Under the pieces are notes generated by a model that made no database searches, had not been told where the DNA came from, and was given only the letters and a program-made list of their open reading frames with translations. From positions 1,054,001 to 1,118,000 of the forward strand of contig NZ_BAABCJ010000001.1 of assembly GCF_039538765.1 (NCBI RefSeq): a stretch of DNA of 64,000 nt. Reading direction: 5' to 3'. A program made the translations under genes and the position numbers. Shown here piece by piece: positions 33,983-42,398 of the stretch; position 1 is the stretch's first letter, and each line of letters opens with the position of its first letter. This stretch comes from Zhihengliuella alba (GTDB lineage Bacteria > Actinomycetota > Actinomycetes > Actinomycetales > Micrococcaceae).

Positions 33983-34786
33983 ATGCCTACCGCCACCCCG
34001 TATGAGGACCTGCTGCGCGACGTGCTGGCCAACGGCACCGTGAAATCGGACCGCACCGGCACCGGCACGCACAGCGTCTTCGGCCGTCAGATCCGGTTCG
34101 ACCTCACGGAGTCGTTCCCGCTGATCACCACCAAGCGGGTGCACTTCAAGTCGGTGGCGCTCGAGCTGCTCTGGTTCCTCCGCGGCGACTCCAACGTCCG
34201 CTGGCTGCAGGAGCAGGGCGTGACCATCTGGGACGAGTGGGCCGACGCCGACGGCGAGCTCGGCCCCGTCTACGGGGTGCAGTGGCGCTCATGGCCGACC
34301 CCGGACGGTGGACACATCGACCAGATCGCCCGCGTGGTCGAGCAGATCAAGTCCAATCCGGACTCGCGCCGGCACATCGTCAGCGCGTGGAACGTGGCCG
34401 AGGTCGAGGACATGGCGCTCCCGCCCTGCCACGCCCTGTTCCAGTTCTACGTGGCGGACGGGCGCCTCTCCTGCCAGCTGTACCAGCGCAGCGCGGACCT
34501 GTTCCTGGGGGTGCCCTTCAACATCGCGTCCTACGCCCTTCTGACGCACCTGGTCGCCGCCCAGACCGGGCTGGAGGTCGGGGACTTCGTGTGGACCGGC
34601 GGGGACGTCCACATCTACGGGAACCACCTGGACCAGGTGCGGCAGCAGCTCGAGCGGGAACCGTACCCCTACCCCCGGCTGCGGCTGGCCCGCGTGCCGG
34701 ATTCGATCTTCGACTACACGCTGGAGGACTTCGAGGTCCTCGACTACCAGCACCACCCCGGCATCAAGGCGCCGATCGCCGTCTGA
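33983..34786 (+). CDS. thyA: Thymidylate synthase
   Basis: The 267-residue enzyme methylates dUMP to dTMP using methylene-THF. Catalytic Cys149 lies in LPPCHALFQFYV, and RSADLFLGVPFN and LTHLVAAQTGLEVGDFVW are intact. TAGACT ends six bases before the ATG without a ribosome site, so it fits the leaderless group. folA follows 46 bases downstream, recycling the dihydrofolate this reaction produces. Confidence 0.97.
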   Translation: MPTATPYEDLLRDVLANGTVKSDRTGTGTHSVFGRQIRFDLTESFPLITTKRVHFKSVALELLWFLRGDSNVRWLQEQGVTIWDEWADADGELGPVYGVQWRSWPTPDGGHIDQIARVVEQIKSNPDSRRHIVSAWNVAEVEDMALPPCHALFQFYVADGRLSCQLYQRSADLFLGVPFNIASYALLTHLVAAQTGLEVGDFVWTGGDVHIYGNHLDQVRQQLEREPYPYPRLRLARVPDSIFDYTLEDFEVLDYQHHPGIKAPIAV

Positions 34787-34832
34787 CGGTGCCCCTCTCC
34801 CCCACGCACCCCACACGAACTGTGAGAGCACC

Positions 34833-35381
34833 ATGACCTCCCACCAGCACGCGTCCGTCGCCATGGTCTGGGCCCAGACCGTCGACGGCGTCATCGGCCG
34901 CGACGGCGACCTGCCGTGGCACCTCCCCGAGGACATGGCCCACTTCAAGGCCGAGACCATGGGGCACCCGGTGATCATGGGTCGGCGCACCTGGGCCTCC
35001 ATCCCGCCGCGCTTCCGGCCCTTCGCGGGCCGCACCAACATCGTCCTGACCAGCGATCCCGAGACCGCCGACGACGTCCGCCGGGCCGGCGGCGTCGTCG
35101 TCGAACGCCTGGACGAGGCGCTCCGCGCCGGGCGCGAGGCCGCGGGCGGCGAGACGATCTGCGTGATCGGCGGCGGCCAGGTCTTCGCCGCGTCGGTCCC
35201 CCTGGCGGACACCGCCGTCGTGACCGTCATCAACGCCGAGGTCGCCGGCGACACCCATGCCCCCGCGCTCGGGGCCGAGTGGGAGCTGGCCTCCGCCGAG
35301 CCCGCCGACGGCTGGCGGACCGCCGCCAACGGCACCGAATTCCGCATCGAACGCTGGCGGCGCACCGCCGAAAGGAACTGA
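34833..35381 (+). CDS. folA: Dihydrofolate reductase
   Basis: The 182-residue protein has the usual N-terminal AMVWAQTVDGVIGRDGDLPWHLPEDMAHFK, with the catalytic acidic residue in PEDMAHF, and MGRRTWASIP for NADPH binding. It reduces dihydrofolate for thymidylate and one-carbon metabolism. It follows thyA in the standard thyA-folA pair. Confidence 0.95.
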   Translation: MTSHQHASVAMVWAQTVDGVIGRDGDLPWHLPEDMAHFKAETMGHPVIMGRRTWASIPPRFRPFAGRTNIVLTSDPETADDVRRAGGVVVERLDEALRAGREAAGGETICVIGGGQVFAASVPLADTAVVTVINAEVAGDTHAPALGAEWELASAEPADGWRTAANGTEFRIERWRRTAERN

Positions 35382-35385
35382 TCCG

Positions 35386-35649
35386 GTGGAGAAGACCGAT
35401 CTCAAGACCGCCCTCCGGGCTTTCGTCTCGAAGCCGGAGCCGCTGTTCCTGCTCGGCTACATGCTCTTCCCGCTGCTGGCGGTGGTCTTCGCCGCGCTCG
35501 GCCTGTGGATGGTCATCACCGGCCAGCGGGCCGGCGGGCTGATCGTCCTGCTGGTGGTGACCCAGGTCTTCGCGATCGGCGCCCTCTGGGCCATCGCCCG
35601 CCGCCGCCGGATCCTGGACACCCCGCAGTCGAAGAGGGACACGCCGTAG
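35386..35649 (+). CDS. Small membrane protein downstream of folA
   Basis: The 87-residue protein starts at GTG 35386 with AAGGA nine bases upstream, inside the end of folA. It has two transmembrane helices (LFLLGYMLFPLLAVVFAALGLW and GLIVLLVVTQVFAIGALWAI) and a basic tail. No family is recognised. It begins four bases after folA, so it is probably in the same transcript. Confidence 0.72.
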   Translation: MEKTDLKTALRAFVSKPEPLFLLGYMLFPLLAVVFAALGLWMVITGQRAGGLIVLLVVTQVFAIGALWAIARRRRILDTPQSKRDTP

Positions 35650-35737
35650 GCTCCCTCGCGTCACGGGGGCGCCGGCCTCATCACATGCGCGTCATCGACT
35701 CTGCGGCGCACCGGGGCCTGCCTCTACCATGGAAGGC

Positions 35738-36856
35738 ATGACTTCTTCCGTTGGTTTTGTCGGCTACCGCGGCATGGTGGGCTCCGTTCTGATGCAGCGC
35801 ATGCTGGAGGAGAACGACTTCGCGGGCATCGACCCCGTCTTCTTCTCCACGTCCAACCCCGGCGGCGCGGCGCCGTCCTTCGCCGAGGGGGCCGGCCCGC
35901 TCCAGGACGCCCACGACCTCGACGCGCTGGCCAAGCTGCCGATCATCGTCACCGCCCAAGGCGGCGACTACACCAAGGCCGTGCACGGCGAGCTGCGCGG
36001 CCGCGGCTGGGACGGGCTCTGGATCGACGCCGCATCTGCCCTGCGGATGAATGACGACTCCATCATCGTGCTCGACCCCGTCAACCGGGACGTGATCGAC
36101 CGCGGCCTCGAGGCTGGCGTCAAGGACTTCGTGGGCGGCAACTGCACCGTCTCCTGCATGCTCATGGGCCTCGGCGGACTGTTCCGCAACGGGCTGGTGG
36201 AGTGGGCGACGGCGATGACCTACCAGGCCGCCTCCGGCGGCGGCGCCCGCCACATGCGCGAGCTGCTGACCCAGTTCGGCGACATCAGCGCCTCCGTGGC
36301 CGGCGAGCTGGCCGACCCCGCCTCCGCGATCCTCGAGATCGACCGCAAGGTCCTGGAGACCCAGCGCGGCGGCCTGGACGCCTCCCAGTTCGGCGTGCCG
36401 CTCGGCGGGTCGCTCATCCCGTGGATCGACGCCGATCTCGGCAACGGCCAGTCCAAGGAGGAGTGGAAGGCCGGCGTCGAGACCAACAAGATCCTGGGCA
36501 CCACCGAGGCCAACCGGATCACCATGGACGGTCTCTGCGTCCGCATCGGCGCGATGCGCTCGCACTCGCAGGCCCTGACAATCAAGCTGACCGAGGACCT
36601 CCCCGTCGAGGAGATCGAGCGCCTGCTCGATGCCGACAACGAGTGGGCGAAGGTCATCCCGAACGCCAAGGAGGCCACCATGGAGGGCCTCACCCCGGTC
36701 GCCGCCTCCGGCAGCCTGGACATCCCGGTGGGCCGCATCCGGAAGCTGGAGATGGGCCCGGAGTACATCTCCGCGTTCACCGTCGGCGACCAGCTGCTGT
36801 GGGGCGCGGCGGAGCCGCTGCGCCGCATGCTGGCCATCGCGCTCGGGCGCCTCTAG
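35738..36856 (+). CDS. asd: Aspartate-semialdehyde dehydrogenase, E. coli-type
   Basis: The ~372-residue enzyme reduces aspartyl phosphate for lysine, threonine and methionine synthesis. It follows the E. coli Asd pattern throughout: VGFVGYRGMVGSVLMQRM, catalytic Cys136 in GGNCTVSCML, YQAASGGGARHMRELLTQ and FTVGDQLLWGAAEPLRRML. Most actinobacterial Asd belong to a shorter, distinct subgroup, usually next to lysC, which is absent here. Start ATG 35738 is chosen because TACCAT ends seven bases upstream (leaderless type); ATG 35729 is in frame. Confidence 0.92.
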   Translation: MTSSVGFVGYRGMVGSVLMQRMLEENDFAGIDPVFFSTSNPGGAAPSFAEGAGPLQDAHDLDALAKLPIIVTAQGGDYTKAVHGELRGRGWDGLWIDAASALRMNDDSIIVLDPVNRDVIDRGLEAGVKDFVGGNCTVSCMLMGLGGLFRNGLVEWATAMTYQAASGGGARHMRELLTQFGDISASVAGELADPASAILEIDRKVLETQRGGLDASQFGVPLGGSLIPWIDADLGNGQSKEEWKAGVETNKILGTTEANRITMDGLCVRIGAMRSHSQALTIKLTEDLPVEEIERLLDADNEWAKVIPNAKEATMEGLTPVAASGSLDIPVGRIRKLEMGPEYISAFTVGDQLLWGAAEPLRRMLAIALGRL

Positions 36857-36874
36857 CCCGTCACCGGCGGGCTG

Positions 36875-37066
36875 CTAGGCCTCGCGGTGGGTGCGCTGCA
36901 CCTCGGACACCGCGGCCTCGAACAGGCGCTCGATCTGGGCGAGCCGGTCGGCGTCGATCTCCCCCGCCTCGTGCTGCGCCCGGGCCTTGTCCAGGAGGCG
37001 CTTGGCCTCCTTGTAGTTGCCGTCCGCCTGCTCCATGGCCATCTCGAGACTCGTCGTGTGTTCCAT
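36875..37066 (-). CDS. Small soluble hypothetical protein
   Basis: The 63-residue, Glu/Ala-rich helical protein from ATG 37066 (MEHTTSLEMAMEQADGNYKEAK) has GGAGGA upstream. It has no transmembrane segment or cysteine cluster and no known family. It lies between convergent asd and the AlkZ-like gene on its own strand. Confidence 0.6.
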   Translation of the reverse strand: MEHTTSLEMAMEQADGNYKEAKRLLDKARAQHEAGEIDADRLAQIERLFEAAVSEVQRTHREA

Positions 37067-37107
37067 ACGGCAATCCTCCATCCGCGCCCGTCGCTTGTCC
37101 AGCGATC

Positions 37108-38364
37108 TCAGCGGCCCACGAACCGCTGGTACTCGCGCATGCGGGCCGCCCATCCGGCGCGCGTCCGCGGGCCGGGAGGCGGCTCGAAGTGCTCGGCCCG
37201 GGGCTCGTCGCGGCCGCCCCGTGCGGGAGGCTCCCAGCAGCCGGCCACCGACCCGCCGACCACCAGCGTGCGGCGGAAGACCCCGTTGCTGCCGGGCACC
37301 ACGCGCTGGGCGTGCGCGGGGTCCAGCACGGCGCTGCGGTCCGCGTAGCCGAGCAGGAACTCGTCGAATCCGGGGAGCGCGAGGACGCTGCGCGCCCCCG
37401 GCGGGTCGTCCCAGCGCTCCGCTGTCTCCGCGGCCATCCAGTAGCGCTCCTCGGATCCGGCACGCTCACGTCCGACGAGCCCCGGCTCGCCGGGCGCCGG
37501 CTGCGTCAGCCGCTCCACTGCCGCACGGACAGGCGTCAGGGGCAGGCCCAACCACCAGGCGAGGTCGCGCTCCGTGGCGGGCCCGTGGCCGCGGAAGTAG
37601 TCGACGGCGATCCGGTCCAGGACTCTCGGTCCCGCCGGGTCGCCCGGTCCTGCGAGGTCGCCGGCGGGGAGCCAGTGCTCGGCCAGGACGAAGCGCTGCC
37701 CGGCGGTCCGGCCGTCGTCCGCCATGGGCCCCTGCACGAGGTGCCCGGCCAGGCAGACCGCCATGAGCGTGTGGATGCCCCGCTGGCCGTCGGTGCGCAG
37801 CCCGGCCTCCTCGAAGGCGGCGAGCAGTTCCGCCCGCGTCGCCCCGGGGCGGGCCGCGCGGGGGCCCGTCCTGTCCGGGGCGCGGTGACCGGGGACGGCT
37901 GGCGTCGGTCCGCTGGCCAGCTGCCGGGCCTCCTGCGAACGCGCCTCCGGCGGCCGGGCCTCGGGCGGGACCGCGCACAGGGGCCGGGCCACCTGGACGG
38001 CCGTGGCGACCACGCCGTCGTCGATCCCGAGCTCCCGCCGGCGGGACGCCATCTGGGCCATCATGCGCGGGGCGGTGAGGGAGAGCAGCGGCCGGACGCG
38101 CTCCGGCGCCAGCAGCATCAGCGTGCCGCGGGCCCCCCAGGTGCGGACGATCCGCCCGGCGTCGAACGCGGCACGGAGGTCCGCCTCACTGGAGCCCGGC
38201 AGCCGCACGCCCACGGCCCAGAAGGCCTGGCGCAGGTCCTGCGCCTGGACCATGCCCAGCCGGCGCACCACGTCCTCGACGCAGGCGGGGGCGCCGCCCG
38301 TCGGCGACGCGGACGGGAGGAGGCCCTGCGCGAGCAGCCGCAGCCGGCCGACCGTGCGCTCCAT
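37108..38364 (-). CDS. Winged-helix DNA-binding protein, AlkZ/AlkX-like (HTH_42)
   Basis: The 418-residue protein is in the winged-helix family that includes Streptomyces AlkZ and E. coli YcaQ, which unhook alkylation damage and interstrand crosslinks. The N-terminal segment contains VQAQDLRQAFWAVG, matching the catalytic QxQ motif. TWGARGTLMLL and LPGFDEFLLGYADRSAVL are family segments. A ~40-residue Pro/Ala/Arg insertion near residue 135 (PPEARPPEARSQEARQ) is unusual. ATG 38364 follows GGGGGAGGGCCC. Glycosylase function is inferred. Confidence 0.8.
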   Translation of the reverse strand: MERTVGRLRLLAQGLLPSASPTGGAPACVEDVVRRLGMVQAQDLRQAFWAVGVRLPGSSEADLRAAFDAGRIVRTWGARGTLMLLAPERVRPLLSLTAPRMMAQMASRRRELGIDDGVVATAVQVARPLCAVPPEARPPEARSQEARQLASGPTPAVPGHRAPDRTGPRAARPGATRAELLAAFEEAGLRTDGQRGIHTLMAVCLAGHLVQGPMADDGRTAGQRFVLAEHWLPAGDLAGPGDPAGPRVLDRIAVDYFRGHGPATERDLAWWLGLPLTPVRAAVERLTQPAPGEPGLVGRERAGSEERYWMAAETAERWDDPPGARSVLALPGFDEFLLGYADRSAVLDPAHAQRVVPGSNGVFRRTLVVGGSVAGCWEPPARGGRDEPRAEHFEPPPGPRTRAGWAARMREYQRFVGR

Positions 38365-38383
38365 GGGCCCTCCCCCTCGTCGC

Positions 38384-39448
38384 CTAGAGGCTCTCGTCGA
38401 TCAGGAGCGGCTCGTTGTGGAGCCGGATGCCGAAGCGCTCCTCGACCCCGTCGCGCACCGCCCGCGCGACCGCGAGGATGTCCGACGCCGTGGCGCCGCC
38501 GCGGTTGGTCACCGCCAGCGTGTGCTTGGTGGACAGCGAGGCCCGGCCGCCGGCGAGGCCGAAGCCGTCCGTGCCCTCGAGCCCGTAGCCCTTGCCGAAC
38601 CCGGACCGGTCGATGAGCCAGGCGGCGGAGAGCTTCACGAGCCCGTCCCCCGCGGGGTAGCGGGGCGCGCCGTCGGGCAGGCCCTCGGCGCGCTCCGCCG
38701 GGACGATCGGGTTGGTGAAGAAGGAGCCGGTGCTCCAGGTGTCGCGGTCCGCCGCGTCCAGCACCATCCCCTTGCCGGCACGCAGCCGCAGGACGGCCTC
38801 GCGGATCCGGGCGGCCTCCACCCGGTCGCCGACCTCTGCGTCCAGGGCGCGCGCCAGCTCGGCGTAGCCGATGGGGGCGCCGAGCGTGCCCTGCTTCAGC
38901 TGGAACGTGGTCTGCAGGACCACGTAGCGCGGGGACCCGTTGGCGGTGGTCCGCTTCAGCAGCGAGTCGCGGTAGGCGAACTGCAGGTCGGCGTTGGCGA
39001 AGGAGACGATCCGGCGCTCGGCCCGGTCCCAGGTGCGCACGCGGGAGATCGTCTGGGCCACCTCGGCCCCGTACGCGCCGACATTCTGCACGGGCGTGGC
39101 GCCGGCGGACCCGGGGATCCCGGAGAGGGCCTCCAGTCCCACGAAGCCGTTCTGCAGGGTCTCGGCGACGAACTCGTCCCACGGGTGCCCGGCCTGGACG
39201 GCGATCATACCGCCGGAGCAGGAGGCGAGGTCCTCGAGGGAGGAGCCCCGGGTGGCGACGCGGACCACCCTGCCGGCGAAGCCGGCGTCGGAGACCACCA
39301 GGTTGGAGCCGCCGGCGATCAGCAGGAGCGGCTCCCCGGCGTCGTCGGCGCGTGTGACGGCGTCGATCAGCTCGGCCTCGGTGGTCGCCTCGACGTAGCG
39401 GGCCGCGGGCCCGCCGACGCCGGTGGTGGTGAGCTCGGCGAGGCGCAC
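38384..39448 (-). CDS. murB: UDP-N-acetylenolpyruvoylglucosamine reductase
   Basis: The 354-residue FAD enzyme completes UDP-MurNAc synthesis. The FAD-binding segment LLIAGGSNLVVSDAGFAGRVV is clear, followed by VGAYGAEVAQTISRV and a C-terminal domain with SDILAVARAVRDGVEERFGI. It starts with GTG 39448, two bases after the MaoC stop, so it is coupled to it. The pairing of murB with two MaoC-type dehydratases is common in actinobacteria. Confidence 0.95.
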   Translation of the reverse strand: MRLAELTTTGVGGPAARYVEATTEAELIDAVTRADDAGEPLLLIAGGSNLVVSDAGFAGRVVRVATRGSSLEDLASCSGGMIAVQAGHPWDEFVAETLQNGFVGLEALSGIPGSAGATPVQNVGAYGAEVAQTISRVRTWDRAERRIVSFANADLQFAYRDSLLKRTTANGSPRYVVLQTTFQLKQGTLGAPIGYAELARALDAEVGDRVEAARIREAVLRLRAGKGMVLDAADRDTWSTGSFFTNPIVPAERAEGLPDGAPRYPAGDGLVKLSAAWLIDRSGFGKGYGLEGTDGFGLAGGRASLSTKHTLAVTNRGGATASDILAVARAVRDGVEERFGIRLHNEPLLIDESL

Positions 39449-39450
39449 GC

Positions 39451-39894
39451 TCAGAACCTCACCACGGCCTGCGACTTGACCAGGACCTTCTGTCCCTCGA
39501 CGCTGACCGCCAGGTCGACGCGCACGGTGCGGGCGTCGTCGTCCTTGGCACCGATCTTCGCCTCGATGCGGACGGGGGTGCCCTCCGCGTCGGTGGGCGA
39601 GACGCCGGCGACGTCCTCGACCACGACCGGCTTGGTGAAGCGCGTCTGGTAGTCGACGACGGCGGTGGGGTCGCCCGCCCAGTCGGTGACGAGCTGCACG
39701 GCGGCCCCCATGGTCAGCATCCCGTGGGCGATGACGCCGGGCAGGCCCACCTCGGTGGCGAAGCGCTCGTTCCAGTGGATCGGGTTGAAGTCGCCGCTGG
39801 CGCCGGCGTAGCGGACCAGGTCCGCACGGTTGAGGGCCACGGCGGTCTCGCCGATGACGTCGCCGACGGCGAGGGACTCGAATTCGACGGCCAT
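39451..39894 (-). CDS. MaoC-like hot-dog dehydratase (HadB type)
   Basis: The 147-residue hot-dog protein has the hydratase motif YAGASGDFNPIHWNERFATEVGLPGVIAHGMLTMG, in which Asp and His are catalytic in MaoC enzymes. It follows a paralogue at 39897 with a two-base gap. In mycobacteria HadA-HadB heterodimers dehydrate 3-hydroxyacyl-ACP. A similar role or an acyl-CoA role is likely here, but the organism need not make mycolates. Confidence 0.85.
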   Translation of the reverse strand: MAVEFESLAVGDVIGETAVALNRADLVRYAGASGDFNPIHWNERFATEVGLPGVIAHGMLTMGAAVQLVTDWAGDPTAVVDYQTRFTKPVVVEDVAGVSPTDAEGTPVRIEAKIGAKDDDARTVRVDLAVSVEGQKVLVKSQAVVRF

Positions 39895-39896
39895 GG

Positions 39897-40343
39897 TCAG
39901 TCCTCTCCTCGGACGAGCAGCGATGAGACGGTGGTGGCGACGCGCTCGCCCGAGGTGGTGCTGATCTCGGCGCGCGTGGTGATCATGGCGCCGCCGCCCA
40001 TGGCGCGGACCTGGTCCACGTGCAGCTCGGCGGCGAGCGCCTCCCCCGCGACGATGGGGCGGTGGTGCGTGAACCGCTGGTCGGCGTGGACCACGCGGGA
40101 GAAGTCGATGCCGGACGCGGGATCCGCGATCAGCTGGGCGTCGGCGCGCTGGGCGACGATGACGGCGAAGGTCGGCGGCGCGACGACGTCGGCGTAGCCG
40201 AGCTCCTGCGCCGCGGCGGGGTCGAAGTGCGCCGGGTGGTTCGCCTTCACGGCGGCGGCGAACTCGCGGATCTTCTCGCGTCCCACGAGGTAGGGCTCAC
40301 CGGCGGGGTACACCCGCCCGGCGAGTTCCGGGTTGATCGACAT
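39897..40343 (-). CDS. MaoC N-terminal-like dehydratase subunit (HadA type)
   Basis: The 148-residue protein starts at ATG 40343 (MSINPELAGRVYPAGEPYLVGREKIREFAAAV), preceded by AAGGAGCCGC. It has the FAS1-type hot-dog fold with PPTFAVIVAQR and FTHHRPIVAGEAL but lacks the D-x4-H hydratase motif present in the next gene. It is therefore probably the non-catalytic partner of the HadB-like subunit. Confidence 0.82.
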   Translation of the reverse strand: MSINPELAGRVYPAGEPYLVGREKIREFAAAVKANHPAHFDPAAAQELGYADVVAPPTFAVIVAQRADAQLIADPASGIDFSRVVHADQRFTHHRPIVAGEALAAELHVDQVRAMGGGAMITTRAEISTTSGERVATTVSSLLVRGED

Positions 40344-40408
40344 GCGGCTCCTTCTGCGCTCGGGGGCGGACGCGGCTGCGCCCGCGGTCGGTGGTGGGCT
40401 CTCGGCGC

Positions 40409-40648
40409 CTACTGGCGCGGCGGGTTCTGCATCCGGTAGGCACGGGCGTCGCGACCGCGGACCACCAGACCGGCGACGTGCAGGCCGACGCCCACGACGA
40501 TCAGCCCGATCGCGGTGTAGAGCAGCGGCTGGGTGCTGGTGCCTGCGCCGACGAGGGCCAGCACGATGCCGAGCGCCGACAGGCCCATCGAGGCGGCCAC
40601 CAGGATCTTGTACAGCGGGGAGAGCGCGTCCCACGGGATCGAGAGCAT
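40409..40648 (-). CDS. Small membrane protein
   Basis: The 79-residue protein has two transmembrane helices (ILVAASMGLSALGIVLALVGAG and LLYTAIGLIVVGVGLHVAGLVVRG) and an Arg-rich tail. No known family. It lies between the HadA-like gene and the MinD-like gene on the same strand. Confidence 0.65.
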   Translation of the reverse strand: MLSIPWDALSPLYKILVAASMGLSALGIVLALVGAGTSTQPLLYTAIGLIVVGVGLHVAGLVVRGRDARAYRMQNPPRQ

Positions 40649-40658
40649 GCCTGCCAGT

Positions 40659-42176
40659 CTACTGGGGCGCCGGCTCCGACGCCGCGTCGACGAGCCCGTC
40701 GGAGACCGCCGCGGCCGCCTCGAGCCAGGCCCGCTGCGTGGCCGGCTTCAGGGCGTCGTAGCGGATCTTGCCCTTCACCAGGTGCGGGTCGTACGGGACG
40801 GTGACCACATCGCGGGCCAGGTCCTCGAATCCGCGGCGGATTCGCCGGAGCTGGCCCGGGTTGATGTTCGGGGACTGCTGGGACACGACGACGACGGCGT
40901 TGCGCGCCAGCTCGGCGTAGCGGCCGCCGCGCTTGGTGAGCGCGGCGAGGAGCAGGGCGCCGGCCTCGGCGTGCTCCTCGACCGTCGTGGACGCGATGAC
41001 CAGCTGGTCGGTGTGGTCGATCATGCGCAGCCAGCGCTCGGCCGACTCGTCGTTGCCGGAGTCGACGAACGTGAGCTGGAAGTAGCGGCTGACGACCTCG
41101 TGGAGGGTGTCGAAGTCCTTGCTGGACACGGACTGCTCCGCGGCCAGCAGGGTCGGCTCCGTGCGCAGCACGCTGAACCGGTCGGTCTGCTGGTAGTGCA
41201 CGTAGCCGTCGATGCTCAGCTCGGTCGGCGAGACGCCCAGCAGCCGGTCCGCGTCGTGGAGCAGATTCATGACGTGCCCCTCGTGCGCGTCCTTGGCGGT
41301 GCGCCAGCCGAGGGTTCCGCGGGTGCCGTTGTTGTCCCAGGCGAGCACCGACTGGCTGGAGTTCCGCCCGAAGACGGCCGCGAGCAGCACGGTGGTGGGC
41401 GTCTTATTGGCGCCGCCCTTGCCGTTGACGATCGACACGGTGCGCGGGCGGCCGACGCGCCGGCCGACGCGGGCGCGGCGGGCCCGGTCGCGCAGCTCCT
41501 CGCCCGTGGGCTCCAGGGAGAAGCCCAGCCGGTTCAGGAACCCGCGCAGCCCCTGCTGGGCGGGCAGCTCGCCCAGGTCCTCGTCGTGCCGGAGGAAGGT
41601 CTGCCGGTCGTCGGCGTCCGCGGCCCCCGGACGGTCGCCGGCCCGGGCCGCCGTCGACGCAGCCACCGCCGGCTGGGCCACCGTCGGCTCCGCCACCGCC
41701 GACGCGCTCGGCTCGTCCGCGGGAGGCGACGCCGGCCGGGCCTGCGCGGCCTGCGGGGCGGGATCCTGGAGGTCCGGGGCCTGCGCTGCGGGATCCTGCG
41801 GGGCGTGGGTCACGTGCTGCTTCTCGTTTCGCTGGGGCCCGACGACGTCGTCGAAGTCGTCCGGGCGGGTGGCGGCGTCGCCGGTCGCCCCGGTGCCGGT
41901 ACGCCCCGCACGGGGCACGGCGGTGATGATCGGCGTCGCGGCGGTCTCGGGCTCCGCGGCGTCGGTGTCGTCGAGATCACCCTCCGGCGCGTACTCGGCG
42001 TCCTCGGCGCGCGACTCGTCGACGTCGTCGAACTCGTCGGCGCTCTCCTCCGCGAGGACCTCCTGCGCGTGACGCTGCCGCTCGGCGTCCTCGGCGCGCC
42101 GGCGCTCCTCCTCGGCCTGCTGCCGCGCGCGTCGCAACTCAGCGCGCGTCATGAATTCCCTGTTCGGCTCTGCCAC
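40659..42176 (-). CDS. MinD/ParA-family ATPase with long acidic N-terminus
   Basis: The 505-residue protein has a C-terminal half with a deviant Walker A (NGKGGANKTPTT), a FVDSGNDE segment and SQQSPNINPGQLRRI, as in MinD-like proteins. The first ~210 residues are low-complexity: an Arg/Glu coiled stretch (RAELRRARQQAEEERRRAEDAERQ), then Asp/Glu/Pro/Ala-rich sequence. No parB, min or type VII secretion gene is nearby. Start GTG 42176 has AGGA five bases upstream. Resemblance is to EspI-type actinobacterial ATPases; function unknown. Confidence 0.78.
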   Translation of the reverse strand: MAEPNREFMTRAELRRARQQAEEERRRAEDAERQRHAQEVLAEESADEFDDVDESRAEDAEYAPEGDLDDTDAAEPETAATPIITAVPRAGRTGTGATGDAATRPDDFDDVVGPQRNEKQHVTHAPQDPAAQAPDLQDPAPQAAQARPASPPADEPSASAVAEPTVAQPAVAASTAARAGDRPGAADADDRQTFLRHDEDLGELPAQQGLRGFLNRLGFSLEPTGEELRDRARRARVGRRVGRPRTVSIVNGKGGANKTPTTVLLAAVFGRNSSQSVLAWDNNGTRGTLGWRTAKDAHEGHVMNLLHDADRLLGVSPTELSIDGYVHYQQTDRFSVLRTEPTLLAAEQSVSSKDFDTLHEVVSRYFQLTFVDSGNDESAERWLRMIDHTDQLVIASTTVEEHAEAGALLLAALTKRGGRYAELARNAVVVVSQQSPNINPGQLRRIRRGFEDLARDVVTVPYDPHLVKGKIRYDALKPATQRAWLEAAAAVSDGLVDAASEPAPQ

Positions 42177-42288
42177 GGCCGTCCTCTCTGCGGATCTCGA
42201 TACCGGTGCATGCCCGACCGGTCCGCGCACGGCCGTCGAGCGGCCCCGGCGACTCCCCCGGGCCTCCGCCCAGCTTACAGAACCGCGT

Positions 42289-42328
42289 CCGGCCCGATCC
42301 CGGGACTGACGTCTCGGGATCGGGCCGG
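42289..42328 (-). terminator. Terminator after the rhamnogalacturonan lyase gene
   Basis: CCGGCCCGATCCCG (42289-42302) pairs perfectly over 14 bp with 42315-42328 around a 12-base loop, ~65 bases past the lyase stop. Confidence 0.85.
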
Positions 42329-42364
42329 GCGGGCTACTCCGAACGGGGCGCGGGGCGGCTGCTT

Positions 42365-42398
42365 GCGCGGTGCGGCTACTGGCGCGGTGCGGCTACTG
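42365..42398. repeat. Two-copy 17-bp tandem repeat at the lyase 3' end
   Basis: GCGCGGTGCGGCTACTG occurs twice head to tail (42365-42381 and 42382-42398). The lyase stop codon lies inside the second copy, so the duplication is at the gene's end. Confidence 0.75.
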
